From NCBI RefSeq assembly GCF_003234115.2, contig NZ_CP126251.1, forward strand, positions 992,001 through 1,056,000: 64,000 nucleotides of DNA, in the 5' to 3' direction. Shown here one piece after another: positions 23,999 through 32,709 of this stretch. The notes beneath the pieces are model-generated. The model did not search any database and was not told the DNA's origin. It saw only the letters and a list, made by a program, of their open reading frames with translations. The position numbers and the translations under genes are program-made. The stretch is from Curtobacterium sp. MCPF17_002 (GTDB taxonomy: Bacteria > Actinomycetota > Actinomycetes > Actinomycetales > Microbacteriaceae). The stretch's first letter is position 1, and each line of letters begins with the position of its first letter.

Positions 23999-25545
23999 GG
24001 GCCGACCTGCTCGCGGGAGAGGTCCGTGGCAGTGCCCGCCGGTCCGTCCTCGTCGTGCTCGGCAGCCTCGCCGGCCTGGTCGCCGCGGTGTTCGTCGCGG
24101 TCGAGGTCATCGCGCTCCGCGACGCCTCGCCCGACGTCGCTCGTTCGGTCGTCGTCCCGGTCGGAACGCTCATCACCTTCGCCTTCACGGTCGTCCCGCT
24201 CGTCGTCGGCCGGGCCGACCAGTTCGACCCCCGCCGGTTCACCGTGTTCGGCATCGAGCGGCGCGACCTCGCCGTCGGACTCGGCGTCGCAGGACTCATC
24301 GGCGTGCCCGTCGTCGCGGTCGCGATCGTCGCCGTGGCGCAGTCCGTCACGTGGATGCGCGGTGTGGGAACCGGGTTGCTCGGCATCGTCGGGGCGCTGC
24401 TCGCCGTCGCGACGTGCGCGCTCCTCATCCGTGTCGGCAGCGCGGTCGGTGCTGCGCTGATCGGGGCGCACCGGTCGCGGGACGTCGGATGGCTCGTGGC
24501 GCTCGTCATCGTCGTGCTCGGCATCCCGACCGTCTCCCTGCTGCTCCGCGTCGACTGGCTCGCTCCCGAGGGCGCCGAGATGCAGCGTGTCGCCGACATC
24601 GCCGGGTGGACGCCGTGGGGTGCCGCCTGGGCAGTGCCCGCCGACGTCGCCAGCGGACGGGTCGGCGAGGGCATCGTCAAGCTCGTCGTCGCGGTCGTCG
24701 TCGTGGCCCTGCTCGCCTGGGCCTGGTGGGCCGTCGTCGGCCGGGCGCTCGAGACCGTGGACGGCCGGGCCCGCACCCGTCGCTACCGTGGCCTCGGCTG
24801 GTTCGACCGGCTCGGCTCGACCCCGGTGGGCGCCGTCGCAGCGCGGGCACTGACCTACTGGGGACGCGACCCGCGCTACCGAATGTCGTACCTCGTCATC
24901 CTGTTCGTACCGGTCGTGGTGATCCCGCTCGGGGTCGCCGGCGTGCCCTGGCACTGGACGGCGCTCGTACCCCTGCCGCTGATGGCCCTCATCGCCGGGT
25001 TCCTGCCGCACAACGACGTCTCGTACGACAACACCGCCGTGTGGCTGCACGTCGCCTCGGGCGCCCCGGGCTGGAGCGACCGCCTGGGCCGCCTCGTGCC
25101 GGTGCTCGCCGTCGGCCTCCCCGCGATCGTGGCGGGCGCGTGGGTGTCCGCGTGGCTGTTCGGCGACCGGACCGCGTTCCCGGTGCTCATCGGGGTCAGC
25201 GCGAGCGCGCTCCTGGCGGGACTCGGTCTGTCGAGCGTCGTGTCCGTCCTGCTGCCGTACCCGACCGTCCGGCCCGGCGACCACCCGTTCCAGCAGCCGC
25301 AGGCCGCGGGGGTGCTCGCCTCCGTCGCGCAGTCGTCGATGGTGATCGGGATCGTCGTGTGCACCGTGCCGGCCGCGTGGCTCGCCGTGCTCGCGTTCGT
25401 CGACGGACCGGCGCCGTGGGCCGTCCTGACGCTCGTCGTCGGCCTCGTGGTGGGCGTGGTCGTCCTGGCGATCGGCGTCGTGGTGGGCGGCCGGCTCTTC
25501 GACCGGCACGGCCCGGACCTGCTGGCAGCGGCGCAGCGCAACTGA
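23974..25545 (+). CDS. ABC transporter permease (ABC-2-like)
   Basis: 523 residues from ATG 23974, overlapping the ATPase gene by 25 nt. Roughly ten or more hydrophobic segments are visible, for example SVLVVLGSLAGLVAAVFVAV, VVAVAIVAVAQSV and VLTLVVGLVVGVVVLAIGVV. No extracellular binding domain is apparent. The substrate is not predictable; the pair could export a lipid, peptide or drug. A perfect 48-bp palindrome follows 26 nt after the stop. Confidence 0.85.
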   Translation: MVAQLLRLRADLLAGEVRGSARRSVLVVLGSLAGLVAAVFVAVEVIALRDASPDVARSVVVPVGTLITFAFTVVPLVVGRADQFDPRRFTVFGIERRDLAVGLGVAGLIGVPVVAVAIVAVAQSVTWMRGVGTGLLGIVGALLAVATCALLIRVGSAVGAALIGAHRSRDVGWLVALVIVVLGIPTVSLLLRVDWLAPEGAEMQRVADIAGWTPWGAAWAVPADVASGRVGEGIVKLVVAVVVVALLAWAWWAVVGRALETVDGRARTRRYRGLGWFDRLGSTPVGAVAARALTYWGRDPRYRMSYLVILFVPVVVIPLGVAGVPWHWTALVPLPLMALIAGFLPHNDVSYDNTAVWLHVASGAPGWSDRLGRLVPVLAVGLPAIVAGAWVSAWLFGDRTAFPVLIGVSASALLAGLGLSSVVSVLLPYPTVRPGDHPFQQPQAAGVLASVAQSSMVIGIVVCTVPAAWLAVLAFVDGPAPWAVLTLVVGLVVGVVVLAIGVVVGGRLFDRHGPDLLAAAQRN

Positions 25546-25571
25546 CCCGGGTCGCGTCCGGCGCGACCACC

Positions 25572-25619
25572 GACGGCCTGGAGGCGCGTGGCGGATCCGC
25601 CACGCGCCTCCAGGCCGTC
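25572..25619. terminator. Perfect 48-bp palindrome after ABC operon (GGAGGC family)
   Basis: 24-bp arms beginning GACGGCCTGGAGGCGCG, meeting at GGATCC with no loop and no mismatch. There is no T tract. Probably an RNA hairpin that ends or protects the transcript. Confidence 0.8.
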
Positions 25620-25748
25620 TGCGGTCGCGCCCGGGTGCCGGGCGGGGGGTGCTGCTGCGCGCTGGGCCGGGTGCTGAGTGCCGCGTGCTGCGCGTCGCGC
25701 CGCCCGCCTCAGCGTCCGTTCTCGTGCGCGTTCCGGTGTCGGCCTCGG

Positions 25749-26297
25749 CGGGCGGGCGAAATGCCAGCGTGTGGGCTCCGTGAGCTGCGGTATTTCGCCC
25801 GCTCGACGGGGACGAGTGGCGGGAGCTGCGCGGCCGAGACGAGCGGGCGGATTCGCTGGGTGCGCGAAGCGGGGGACCGCGGGGTTTCGCCCGCTCGACG
25901 AACGGGCGGTCGGGTCGGGCGGCGCGGGTGGCGGCGCGGTTGGCCGGTCGTGATGACGAGCGGGCGGAATCGCTGGGTGCGCGAAGCGCGCACGGAGGCT
26001 TTTTCGCCCGCTCGACGGGGACGGTGGCGGGAGCTGCGCGGTCGATGACGAGCGGGCGGAGTCGCTGGGTGCGTGAGGTGGGGACCGCGGTATTTCGCCC
26101 GCTCGACGGGGACGGGTGGCGGGAGCTGCGCGGTCGATGACGAGCGGGCGGAATCGCTGGGTGCGCGAAGCGGGCACGGAGGCTTTTTCGCCCGCTCGAC
26201 GGGTACGGGTGGCGGGAGCTGCGCGGTCGATGACGAGCGGGCGGAGTCGCTGGGTGCGCGAAGCGGGGACTACGGTATTTCGCCCGCTCGCGAAGGG
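25749..26297. repeat. Array of about six hairpin-forming repeats (92-bp class)
   Basis: GAGCGGGCGG starts units at 25841, 25958, 26050, 26142 and 26235, with a partial unit from 25749. Each unit has arms CGAGCGGGCGGAA and TTTCGCCCGCTCG about 30 nt apart, separated from the next by GGCGGGAGCTGCGCGGTCGATGA-like filler (23 nt, shown at 26119-26141). Unit lengths (117, 92, 92, 93) are not multiples of three, which argues against coding. It fills most of the 0.86 kb gap between the ABC permease and the DUF3039 gene. Confidence 0.88.
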
Positions 26298-26395
26298 GCG
26301 CACGGCGGCACCGCACGGCAGCACCGCCCGCACCGCACGCACGCCAGCCCGCCCGCCCGCCCGCGGGAGGGCTGCCACGACGACCGCACCCGTCG

Positions 26396-26401
26396 TACCC
26401 T
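26396..26401 (+). promoter_or_regulatory. Candidate -10 box for leaderless DUF3039 gene
   Basis: TACCCT, then 6 nt, then ATG 26408. CTGCCA at 26372-26377 is a weak -35, 18 nt upstream. Confidence 0.5.
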
Positions 26402-26407
26402 TGCAGG

Positions 26408-26668
26408 ATGAGCATGACGGAACCCGGCGGCGGCCTCGACGTGATGGACCGTGAGCTCGAGAAGCTCCTCGAAGAGGAAGCGATCGAGCCCGGCGACCAC
26501 GAGCGGTTCTCGCACTACGTGAAGAAGGACAAGATCCTGCAGTCGGCCCTCAGCGGCAAGCCCGTGAAGGCCCTCTGCGGCAAGAAGTGGATCCCGGGCC
26601 GTGACCCGGAGAAGTTCCCGGTCTGCCCGGACTGCAAGGCCATCTACGAGAAGATGAAGGCCGAGTAG
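26408..26668 (+). CDS. DUF3039 family protein
   Basis: 86 residues from ATG 26408 (an ATG also occurs at codon 3). A charged N-terminal helix (ELEKLLEEEAIEPGDHERFSHY, residues about 16-37) precedes a Cys cluster, ALCGKKWIPGRDPEKFPVCPDC, that looks like a small zinc-binding site. DUF3039 is an actinobacterial family often found beside pncB; its function is unknown to me. Only 6 nt separate its stop from the end of convergent pncB, with no terminator hairpin between, so transcripts probably run into each other. Confidence 0.87.
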   Translation: MSMTEPGGGLDVMDRELEKLLEEEAIEPGDHERFSHYVKKDKILQSALSGKPVKALCGKKWIPGRDPEKFPVCPDCKAIYEKMKAE

Positions 26669-26674
26669 CCCCGG

Positions 26675-27961
26675 TCAGATGATCAGCGTGGGGATCGCAG
26701 GGTCCCCGCGACCGATCCGCGCCGCGTCGGCCGGCAGCTCCGCCTTCGCGAGCTTGTGGTGCGCCCGTGCGGCCTCGACCCCGCGTGCACCGAGGTAGGC
26801 CGGGTCGACCTCGCCGTTCGTGACCACGGGGACGAGCAGCGGTCGCTCGTCGGGCCCGACCTGGCCGGTGGTGAGCACGACCTCGGCCGTGGCGATGCCG
26901 TTCCGGAGCCGTCGTCCGGCTTCCTTCCGGCCGCCGAGGGACGCCTTGTCGGCGGACTTCTTCGCGACGGACACCCACTCGCCCGAGTCCGAGCGGTGCG
27001 CGACGAGCTTGAAGACCATCCCGGCGGCGGGGTGGCCGGAGCCGGACACGACCGAGGTCCCGACGCCGTACGAGTCCACGGGGGCGGCCCGGAGCGCCGC
27101 GATCGTGTACTCGTCGAGGTCGTTCGTGACGGTGATCTTCGTCGAGGTGGCGCCGAGCCGGTCGAGCTGCGCGCGGACGCCGGCGACGACGGACGGCAGG
27201 TCGCCGCTGTCGATGCGGACGGCGCCGAGCTTGCCGTCGGTCAGGCGCACGGCCGTGTCGACGGCGGTCTCGATGTCGTAGGTGTCGACGAGCAGCGTCG
27301 TCCCGGTGCCGAGCGCGTCGAGCTGCGACCGGAAGGCTGCTTCCTCGGAGTCGTGCAGCAGCGTGAACGCGTGCGCGGCGGTGCCCATCGTCGGGATGCC
27401 CCACGTCCGTCCGGCCTCGAGGTTGCTCGTCGCGCCGAAGCCGGCGATGTACGCGGCCCGGGCTGCGGCGACGGCGTTCCACTCGCCGGTGCGGCGGGAG
27501 CCCATCTCGGCGAGGGGCCGCTTGTCGGCGGCGGAGACCATGCGTGCTGCGGCGGACGCGATCGCGGAGTCGGCGTTGAAGATGCTCAGCGCGAGGGTCT
27601 CGAGCACGACGGACTCGGCGAAGGTGCCCTCGATCTGCAGGACGGGGGAGTTCGGGAAGAAGACCTCGCCCTCGCGGTAGGCGCGGACGTCGCCGGTGAA
27701 CCGGTAGTCGGCGAGCCACGTCGCGGTGCCCTCGTCGATGACGCCGCGGTCACGCAGGAAGCCGATCTCCTCGTCGCCGAAGCGGAAGTCGGTGAGGGCG
27801 GTGAGGAACCGGCCGAGTCCGGCCACGACCCCGTAGCGGCGGCCGTCCGGCAGGCGCCGGGCGAAGACCTCGAACACGCACCGTCGGTCGGCGGTGCCGT
27901 CCTTCAGGGCCGCGTCGACCATGGTGAGTTCGTACTGGTCGGTCAGGAGCGCGCTGGTCAC
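26675..27961 (-). CDS. pncB: Nicotinate phosphoribosyltransferase
   Basis: 428 residues from GTG 27961. Family features: LLTDQYELTMVDAALKDG at the N terminus, FVSVNTEKV is absent as expected, GSRRTGEWNAVAAARAAYIAGF (about 155-176), the phosphorylatable-His region TMGTAAHAFTLLHD (about 192-205), and substrate segments VRIDSGDLPSVV and KITVTNDLDEYTI. It converts nicotinate and PRPP to nicotinate mononucleotide in NAD salvage. It is convergent with the DUF3039 gene and divergent from murI, with about 80 nt between starts. A single palindrome arm (GGACTGGAGGCGCGG, near 27987) lies in that divergent space. Confidence 0.93.
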   Translation of the reverse strand: MTSALLTDQYELTMVDAALKDGTADRRCVFEVFARRLPDGRRYGVVAGLGRFLTALTDFRFGDEEIGFLRDRGVIDEGTATWLADYRFTGDVRAYREGEVFFPNSPVLQIEGTFAESVVLETLALSIFNADSAIASAAARMVSAADKRPLAEMGSRRTGEWNAVAAARAAYIAGFGATSNLEAGRTWGIPTMGTAAHAFTLLHDSEEAAFRSQLDALGTGTTLLVDTYDIETAVDTAVRLTDGKLGAVRIDSGDLPSVVAGVRAQLDRLGATSTKITVTNDLDEYTIAALRAAPVDSYGVGTSVVSGSGHPAAGMVFKLVAHRSDSGEWVSVAKKSADKASLGGRKEAGRRLRNGIATAEVVLTTGQVGPDERPLLVPVVTNGEVDPAYLGARGVEAARAHHKLAKAELPADAARIGRGDPAIPTLII

Positions 27962-28028
27962 CTTGACGACACTACCCAGACGGGCGGACTGGAGGCGCGG
28001 ATTGCGTCGTGCCGTCGGCGAGCGTCGG

Positions 28029-28034
28029 TACGCT
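28029..28034 (+). promoter_or_regulatory. Candidate -10 box for leaderless murI operon
   Basis: TACGCT, then 7 nt, then GTG 28042; no Shine-Dalgarno sequence. Confidence 0.45.
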
Positions 28035-28041
28035 GGTCACC

Positions 28042-28887
28042 GTGACGGATGCACCGATCGGAGTCTTCGACAGCGGGGTCGGTGGACTCACGGTGGCCCG
28101 CGCGATCATCGACCAGCTGCCCCGCGAGAGCATCCGGTACGTCGGCGACACCCTGCACTCGCCGTACGGCCCGAAGCCGATCGCCGACGTCCGCCGGTAC
28201 GCGCTCGACGTCATGGACGACCTGGTCGAGCAGGGCGTGAAGGCGCTCGTCATCGCGTGCAACACGGCGTCCTCCGCCGTGCTCCGTGACGCCCGTGAAC
28301 GGTACGAGCAGGCGTACGGCATCCCGGTGGTCGAGGTGATCCAGCCCGCGGCCCGCGCCGCGGTGAAGCAGACCCGCACGGGGCGCATCGGGGTCATCGG
28401 CACGGTCGGCACCATCGCGTCGCGGTCCTACGAGGACGCCTTCGCGGTCGCGTCCGACGTCACCCTGAGCCTCGCCGCCTGCCCGCGGTTCGTGGAGTTC
28501 GTCGAGACCGGCGACACCTCGTCCCCGGCGCTCCGGGCGGTCGCCGAGGGGTACCTCGCCCCGGTCCGTGACGCCGACGTCGACACCCTCGTGCTCGGCT
28601 GCACCCACTACCCGCTGATGTCCGCCGCGATCCAGTACGTGATGGGTCCCGACGTGACGCTCGTCTCCAGCGCCGAGGAGACCGCGAACGACGTGTACCG
28701 GCGGCTCGTCGAGCACGGGCTCGAACGCACCGCCCCCGAACCGCCGACGTACTCGTTCGAGGCGACCGGTGACGACAAGAACGGTTTCATCCGACTCGCC
28801 CGGCGCTTCCTCGGACCCGAGGTCTCCAGCGTCGGCCACCTCCAGACCGGGGCCATCACGCTGCCCCGCATCGAAAGGACCCCATGA
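28042..28887 (+). CDS. murI: Glutamate racemase
   Basis: 281 residues from GTG 28042. Catalytic segments: [17 protein letters not shown] (Asp, N terminus), VIACNTASS (first Cys, about 75) and [10 protein letters not shown] (second Cys, about 188). It makes D-glutamate for peptidoglycan. The stop overlaps the rph ATG (ATGA), and rph overlaps rdgB the same way, giving the conserved actinobacterial murI-rph-rdgB operon. The start is supported by the -10 box 7 nt upstream; an earlier in-frame ATG at 28009 lies upstream of that box. Confidence 0.94.
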   Translation: MTDAPIGVFDSGVGGLTVARAIIDQLPRESIRYVGDTLHSPYGPKPIADVRRYALDVMDDLVEQGVKALVIACNTASSAVLRDARERYEQAYGIPVVEVIQPAARAAVKQTRTGRIGVIGTVGTIASRSYEDAFAVASDVTLSLAACPRFVEFVETGDTSSPALRAVAEGYLAPVRDADVDTLVLGCTHYPLMSAAIQYVMGPDVTLVSSAEETANDVYRRLVEHGLERTAPEPPTYSFEATGDDKNGFIRLARRFLGPEVSSVGHLQTGAITLPRIERTP

Positions 28888-29621
28888 GCGACACGCTCCG
28901 CATCGACGGCCGCACCGCGACCGACCTCCGTCCCGTCACGATCGAGCGGGGGTGGAGCACGCAGGCCGAGGGCAGCGCGCTCATCTCGTTCGGCGACACC
29001 CGGGTGCTCTGCACCGCCTCGTTCACGAACGGCGTCCCGCGCTGGCTCTCCGGCAAGGGCACCGGCTGGGTCACCGCCGAGTACTCGATGCTGCCCCGCT
29101 CCACGAACGAGCGGATGCAGCGCGAGTCCATCAAGGGCAAGGTCGGCGGCCGCACGCACGAGATCTCGCGGCTGATCGGTCGTTCGCTCCGTGCCGTGGT
29201 CGACACGAAGGCGCTCGGTGAGAACACCCTCGTCATCGACTGCGACGTGCTGCAGGCCGACGGCGGGACCCGCACGGCGTCGATCACGGGCGCGTACGTG
29301 GCGATGGCCGACGCGATCGAGTGGGGCCGCGACAAGGGCTTCATCGCGAAGAAGGCGACCCCGCTGACCGAGAGCGTGCAGGCGGTCTCGGTCGGGATCG
29401 TCAAGGGCGAGCCGATGCTCGACCTGGCCTACACGGAGGACTCCGCGGCCGACACCGACATGAACATCGTCACGACCGGCTCCGGCAAGTTCATCGAGGT
29501 GCAGGGGACGGCCGAGCACGCGCCGTTCGACCGCGACGAGTTGAACGTCCTGCTCGACCTCGGCCTGGCGGGCAACCAGTCGCTCGCCGCGATCCAGAAG
29601 ACCGTCCTGGGGCTCGCGTGA
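28884..29621 (+). CDS. rph: Ribonuclease PH
   Basis: 245 residues from ATG 28884, 4-nt overlap with murI. Family segments: [39 protein letters not shown] (residues about 55-74), [30 protein letters not shown], and [15 protein letters not shown]. It is a phosphorolytic 3' to 5' exoribonuclease that trims tRNA 3' ends. Length is normal for the family. Coupled to rdgB by a GTGA overlap. Confidence 0.95.
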   Translation: MSDTLRIDGRTATDLRPVTIERGWSTQAEGSALISFGDTRVLCTASFTNGVPRWLSGKGTGWVTAEYSMLPRSTNERMQRESIKGKVGGRTHEISRLIGRSLRAVVDTKALGENTLVIDCDVLQADGGTRTASITGAYVAMADAIEWGRDKGFIAKKATPLTESVQAVSVGIVKGEPMLDLAYTEDSAADTDMNIVTTGSGKFIEVQGTAEHAPFDRDELNVLLDLGLAGNQSLAAIQKTVLGLA

Positions 29622-30208
29622 CCTCGCGCACGGTGGTCCTCGCGACGCACAACCAGGGGAAGGTCGTCGAGCTGCGCGAGATCCTCGGCGAGGCCCTCGG
29701 CGGTGTCGAGCTCGTCGGCTACGACGGCCCCGAGCCGGTCGAGGACGGCGACACCTACGCCGCGAACGCCCTCATCAAGGCGCGTGCGGCAGTCGCCCAC
29801 ACCGGGCTGCCCGCGCTCGCCGACGACTCGGGCATCGCGGTCGACGTCCTCGGCGGTGCGCCCGGCATCCACTCGGCCCGGTACGCGGGGACCCGCTCGG
29901 ACGCGGACAACATCGCGCTGCTGCTGCGGAACCTCGAGGGCGTGCTCGAGCGCACTGCGGCCTTCGTCTGCGCGGCGGCGTTCGTGACGCCCGAGGGCGA
30001 GGAACACGTGGTCGAGGCCGTGTGGAACGGCGAGGTCCTGACGGCGCCCGTCGGCACCGGCGGACACGGGTACGACCCGGTGTTCAAGGCGGACGACGTC
30101 GCGGTGTCCTCGGCGGAGCTGACGCGTGCGGAGAAGAACGCACTGAGCCACCGTGCGAAGGCGTTCCGCGGGATCGCGCCGACCGTGCGGGAGCACTTCG
30201 GCGTCTGA
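29618..30208 (+). CDS. rdgB: XTP/dITP diphosphatase (RdgB/HAM1)
   Basis: 196 residues from GTG 29618, overlapping the rph stop by 4 nt. Signatures: [37 protein letters not shown] and [11 protein letters not shown]. It removes non-canonical purine nucleotides (ITP, XTP and their deoxy forms) from the pool. A perfect 60-bp palindrome lies 35 nt after the stop, between this gene and convergent dedA. Confidence 0.94.
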   Translation: MTSRTVVLATHNQGKVVELREILGEALGGVELVGYDGPEPVEDGDTYAANALIKARAAVAHTGLPALADDSGIAVDVLGGAPGIHSARYAGTRSDADNIALLLRNLEGVLERTAAFVCAAAFVTPEGEEHVVEAVWNGEVLTAPVGTGGHGYDPVFKADDVAVSSAELTRAEKNALSHRAKAFRGIAPTVREHFGV

Positions 30209-30242
30209 CGAGCGCGGGCCCCGACGCCCGCCGCAGCACGCG

Positions 30243-30302
30243 GCACAACCACAGTCGGCCCGAACCACGTGATCACGTGGTTCGGGCCGACTGTGGTTGT
30301 GC
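30243..30302. terminator. Perfect 60-bp palindrome between convergent rdgB and dedA
   Basis: Two 30-bp arms with no mismatch and no spacer: it begins GCACAACCACAGTCGGCC and is centred on CACGTGATCACGTG. It is the longest perfect palindrome I found. It lacks a T tract. Position suggests a bidirectional terminator; in DNA it could form a cruciform. Confidence 0.8.
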
Positions 30303-30334
30303 GAGGCGTTTCGGAGGCGGGCGGGCCGCCGCGA

Positions 30335-31021
30335 CTACTCGGTCGCGGTCCGCTCCTGCTCGTCGCGCTTGGCCTTGCGGGCGTTCCGGATGTACGTGAG
30401 CGCCATCGGCACGACGGTCACGACGACCGCCGCGAGCAGGATGATGTCGATGTACTCGCGGACGATGTGCGCGACGAACGGGATGTGCCCGATGAAGTAC
30501 CCGAGGAACGTGACCCCGACGCCCCAGACGAGGGCCCCGATCGCGTTGTAGAGCGAGTACTTCTTGTAGTCCATCCGCCCGACGCCGGCGGCGATCGGCG
30601 CGAAGGTGCGGACGACCGGCACGAAGCGGGCGAGGATGACGGCGAGCGGCCCGAAGCGGTGGAAGAAGGCGTTCGTGCGGTCGACGTTCGCCTTCGAGAA
30701 CAGTCCGCTCTCGCGGCGTTCGAAGATCGGCGGACCGGCCTTCTTCCCGATGAAGTACCCGAGCTCCCCGCCGAGGAACGCGGCCGCGCCGATCATGAGC
30801 GCGGCGACCCAGATCGGGATGCCGCCGATCTCGCCACCGCGGTCGAAGGCGAACAGGCCGGTGATGACGAGCAGGCTGTCGCCGGGGAAGATGAACCCGA
30901 TGAGCAGGCCCGTCTCGGCGAACACGATCGCACAGACGACGAGCACCGCGATCGCCCCGAAGTGATCGAGGATGTACTGCGGATCCAGCCAGGGGATCAG
31001 GGCGAGGGCGACGGAGTGCAT
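30335..31021 (-). CDS. DedA family membrane protein
   Basis: 228 residues from ATG 31021, with GGAAGAA just upstream. Hydrophobic segments match the family (FGAIAVLVVCAIVFAETGLLIG near 24-45). The signature block FIFPGDSLLVITGLFAF, FLGGELGYFIGKKAGPP, ARFVPVVRTFAPIAAGVGRMDY is present. DedA proteins act in membrane homeostasis, some as lipid carriers flippases such as those recycling undecaprenyl phosphate; which lipid applies here is unknown. The C-terminal tail is basic then acidic. Confidence 0.9.
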   Translation of the reverse strand: MHSVALALIPWLDPQYILDHFGAIAVLVVCAIVFAETGLLIGFIFPGDSLLVITGLFAFDRGGEIGGIPIWVAALMIGAAAFLGGELGYFIGKKAGPPIFERRESGLFSKANVDRTNAFFHRFGPLAVILARFVPVVRTFAPIAAGVGRMDYKKYSLYNAIGALVWGVGVTFLGYFIGHIPFVAHIVREYIDIILLAAVVVTVVPMALTYIRNARKAKRDEQERTATE

Positions 31022-31070
31022 GGTTCTTCCGGGTGGAGGGCGGGGTCACGGGGAGGACTCCCGCGTGACG

Positions 31071-31076
31071 AGGGTA
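31071..31076 (-). promoter_or_regulatory. Candidate -10 box for dedA
   Basis: TACCCT on the minus strand, giving a leader of about 40 nt before ATG 31021, which has its own ribosome binding site. Confidence 0.35.
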
Positions 31077-31161
31077 CCGTCCGGGGGTCGTCGGCCCATC
31101 CGCCCGGGGTATGACTTCCCTCCGGGTGCGGGAGAAGTGCGGAAGACCGTGCTGCTGTCCG

Positions 31162-31242
31162 TGCGGAAGGAGGGACTCGAACCCTCACGCCTGGGGCACA
31201 GGAACCTAAATCCTGCGTGTCTACCGATTCCACCACTCCCGC
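31162..31242 (-). tRNA. tRNA-Leu (TAG)
   Basis: The minus-strand cloverleaf begins GCGGGAG and ends CTTCCGC plus discriminator A; CCA is not encoded. The anticodon stem CAGGA/TCCTG encloses TTTAGGT, so the anticodon is TAG. The long variable arm (GTGCCCCAGGCGTGAGGG region) and the A14-G15 type D loop fit a class II leucine tRNA. The T loop is GTTCGAGTC. Confidence 0.95.
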
Positions 31243-31341
31243 GAGCAGCGGCAGTCTACCGAGGGCGGGCGGCGGGGCGGCGGTGATCCGCGCCTCCAGG
31301 CCGTCGCCGGACCGGCCGTGCTGCGGGCGTCAGCGAAACGG

Positions 31342-32670
31342 TCAGCGCAACTGTCGGGGCAGGTACCTCGGGACGTAGCGCAGCAGGATCCCCGCGCCGA
31401 CCAGGCCGAGCACGCCCATCACCCCGCTCGCCACCGCGATCGACGCGACCGCCGTCACCCCGGCGATCACGAGGGGCGCAGCGGCCTGGCCGAAGTCCCC
31501 GGTGAACCGCCAGGCACCCAGGAACGGGGCCGGGTTGCCCCGCGGTGCCAGGTCCGCGCCGAGCGTCATGAGGATGCCGGAGCCGACGCCGTTCGCGAGC
31601 GACATCCCGATGGCGATGGCGACGAACCAGCCGACCCGTGCGTCGAGGTGTCCCGACCACGCGAGGAGGAAGTAGCTGACGCTCAGGCCGAGCATGCAGG
31701 GGAGGGCGCTCGCCAGACGACCCCAGCGGTCCATGATCTGGCCGCTCGTGTAGAAGAGCGCGAAGTCGACGGCACCGGCGATGCCGATGACGAGCGCTGC
31801 GGTGGCGTCGTCGAGGCCGACGCTGACCGCCCAGAGCGGCAGGATCACCTGCCGTCCGGCGCGGAGCGCGCCGATGAGTCCGGCGCCGCTCCCGAGGCGG
31901 AGCAGGACGGCGCGGTTCGCGCGGATGGTGCGGAAGAGGCCGTGGGCCTCCTGTTGGACGAAGTGCGCACCGGTGTCGGCGGGCGGTTCCGCCGGATTCG
32001 TCGTGTCGGTCGTGCCCGTCGCGTCGGTCACGTCGGTCATCCGGTCCGGTGCGGGCCGGGAGGCGCGGGGCGGCTTCCGCAGACCGCGTGCGCCCGTCGC
32101 CGGGTCGCGCAGGACGAGGAGCACCACCGCCGCCGCGAGGCAGCAGACGATGTGGATCCAGAAGGCGCTCTGCGTCGTGCCCGTCAGGTGGACCACCCCG
32201 GCGGCGATGAAGGGACCGACGAAGTAGCCGAAGCGGAAGACCCCGCCGAGGCTCGACAGGGCCCGTGCCCGGATGTGCAGGGGGATCGCGGTCGTCATGT
32301 AGGCGTGCCGGGCGAGGGCGAAGACGGCGGTCGAGACACCGACGAGGAACACCCCGAGCGCGAGCACCCACGCGTTCGGCGCCACGGTGCAGACGAGGAG
32401 ACCGACGACGGACACCACCGCCGCGCCGATCATCGCGTTCCGTTCACCGATCCGTGCGACGACGACCCCCGAGGGCACGTCGCCGATGAGCTCCCCGACG
32501 AGGATGAGCGCGGCGACGAACCCGGCGAACGCCAGGCTCGCACCGAGCGAGGACGCCGCGATCGGGATGATCGGGATGATCGCTCCCTCGCCGATCGCGA
32601 AGAGTGCGGCGGGCAGGAACCCGGACAGCAGGACCGCCCGGAAGTCGAAGGCGGGGGTGTCGGAGGTCAT
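31342..32670 (-). CDS. Major facilitator superfamily transporter
   Basis: 442 residues from ATG 32670. Two six-helix halves are visible, separated by a hydrophilic loop of about 65 residues rich in Thr/Asp/Pro (about 190-255). The N-terminal half carries VVVARIGERNAMIG after helix 2 and FALARHAYMTTAIPLHIRARALSSLGG (about 115-141), features of drug-exporter MFS types. The second half has SGQIMDRWGRLASALP. The substrate is unknown. It is divergent from mnmA with only 39 nt between starts, sharing a compact back-to-back promoter. Confidence 0.87.
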   Translation of the reverse strand: MTSDTPAFDFRAVLLSGFLPAALFAIGEGAIIPIIPIAASSLGASLAFAGFVAALILVGELIGDVPSGVVVARIGERNAMIGAAVVSVVGLLVCTVAPNAWVLALGVFLVGVSTAVFALARHAYMTTAIPLHIRARALSSLGGVFRFGYFVGPFIAAGVVHLTGTTQSAFWIHIVCCLAAAVVLLVLRDPATGARGLRKPPRASRPAPDRMTDVTDATGTTDTTNPAEPPADTGAHFVQQEAHGLFRTIRANRAVLLRLGSGAGLIGALRAGRQVILPLWAVSVGLDDATAALVIGIAGAVDFALFYTSGQIMDRWGRLASALPCMLGLSVSYFLLAWSGHLDARVGWFVAIAIGMSLANGVGSGILMTLGADLAPRGNPAPFLGAWRFTGDFGQAAAPLVIAGVTAVASIAVASGVMGVLGLVGAGILLRYVPRYLPRQLR

Positions 32671-32678
32671 CGCTCGTG

Positions 32679-32705
32679 CAAGGGTACGCGGGACGCTTAC
32701 CCTTG
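32679..32705. promoter_or_regulatory. Back-to-back divergent promoters for MFS gene and mnmA
   Basis: CAAGGGTA (32679-32686) and TACCCTTG (32698-32705) form an 8-bp inverted repeat around 11 bp. On the plus strand TACCCT ends 6 nt before the mnmA ATG (leaderless). On the minus strand TACCCT ends 10 nt before the MFS ATG. The -35 region of each promoter would overlap the other's -10. Confidence 0.55.
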
Positions 32706-32709
32706 ATGC

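Noticed and set aside
25928..26411. Short plus-strand ORFs across the hairpin array
   Set aside because: Repeat periods of 92-93 bp and 117 bp shift the frame between copies, and codon choice shows no coding pattern.
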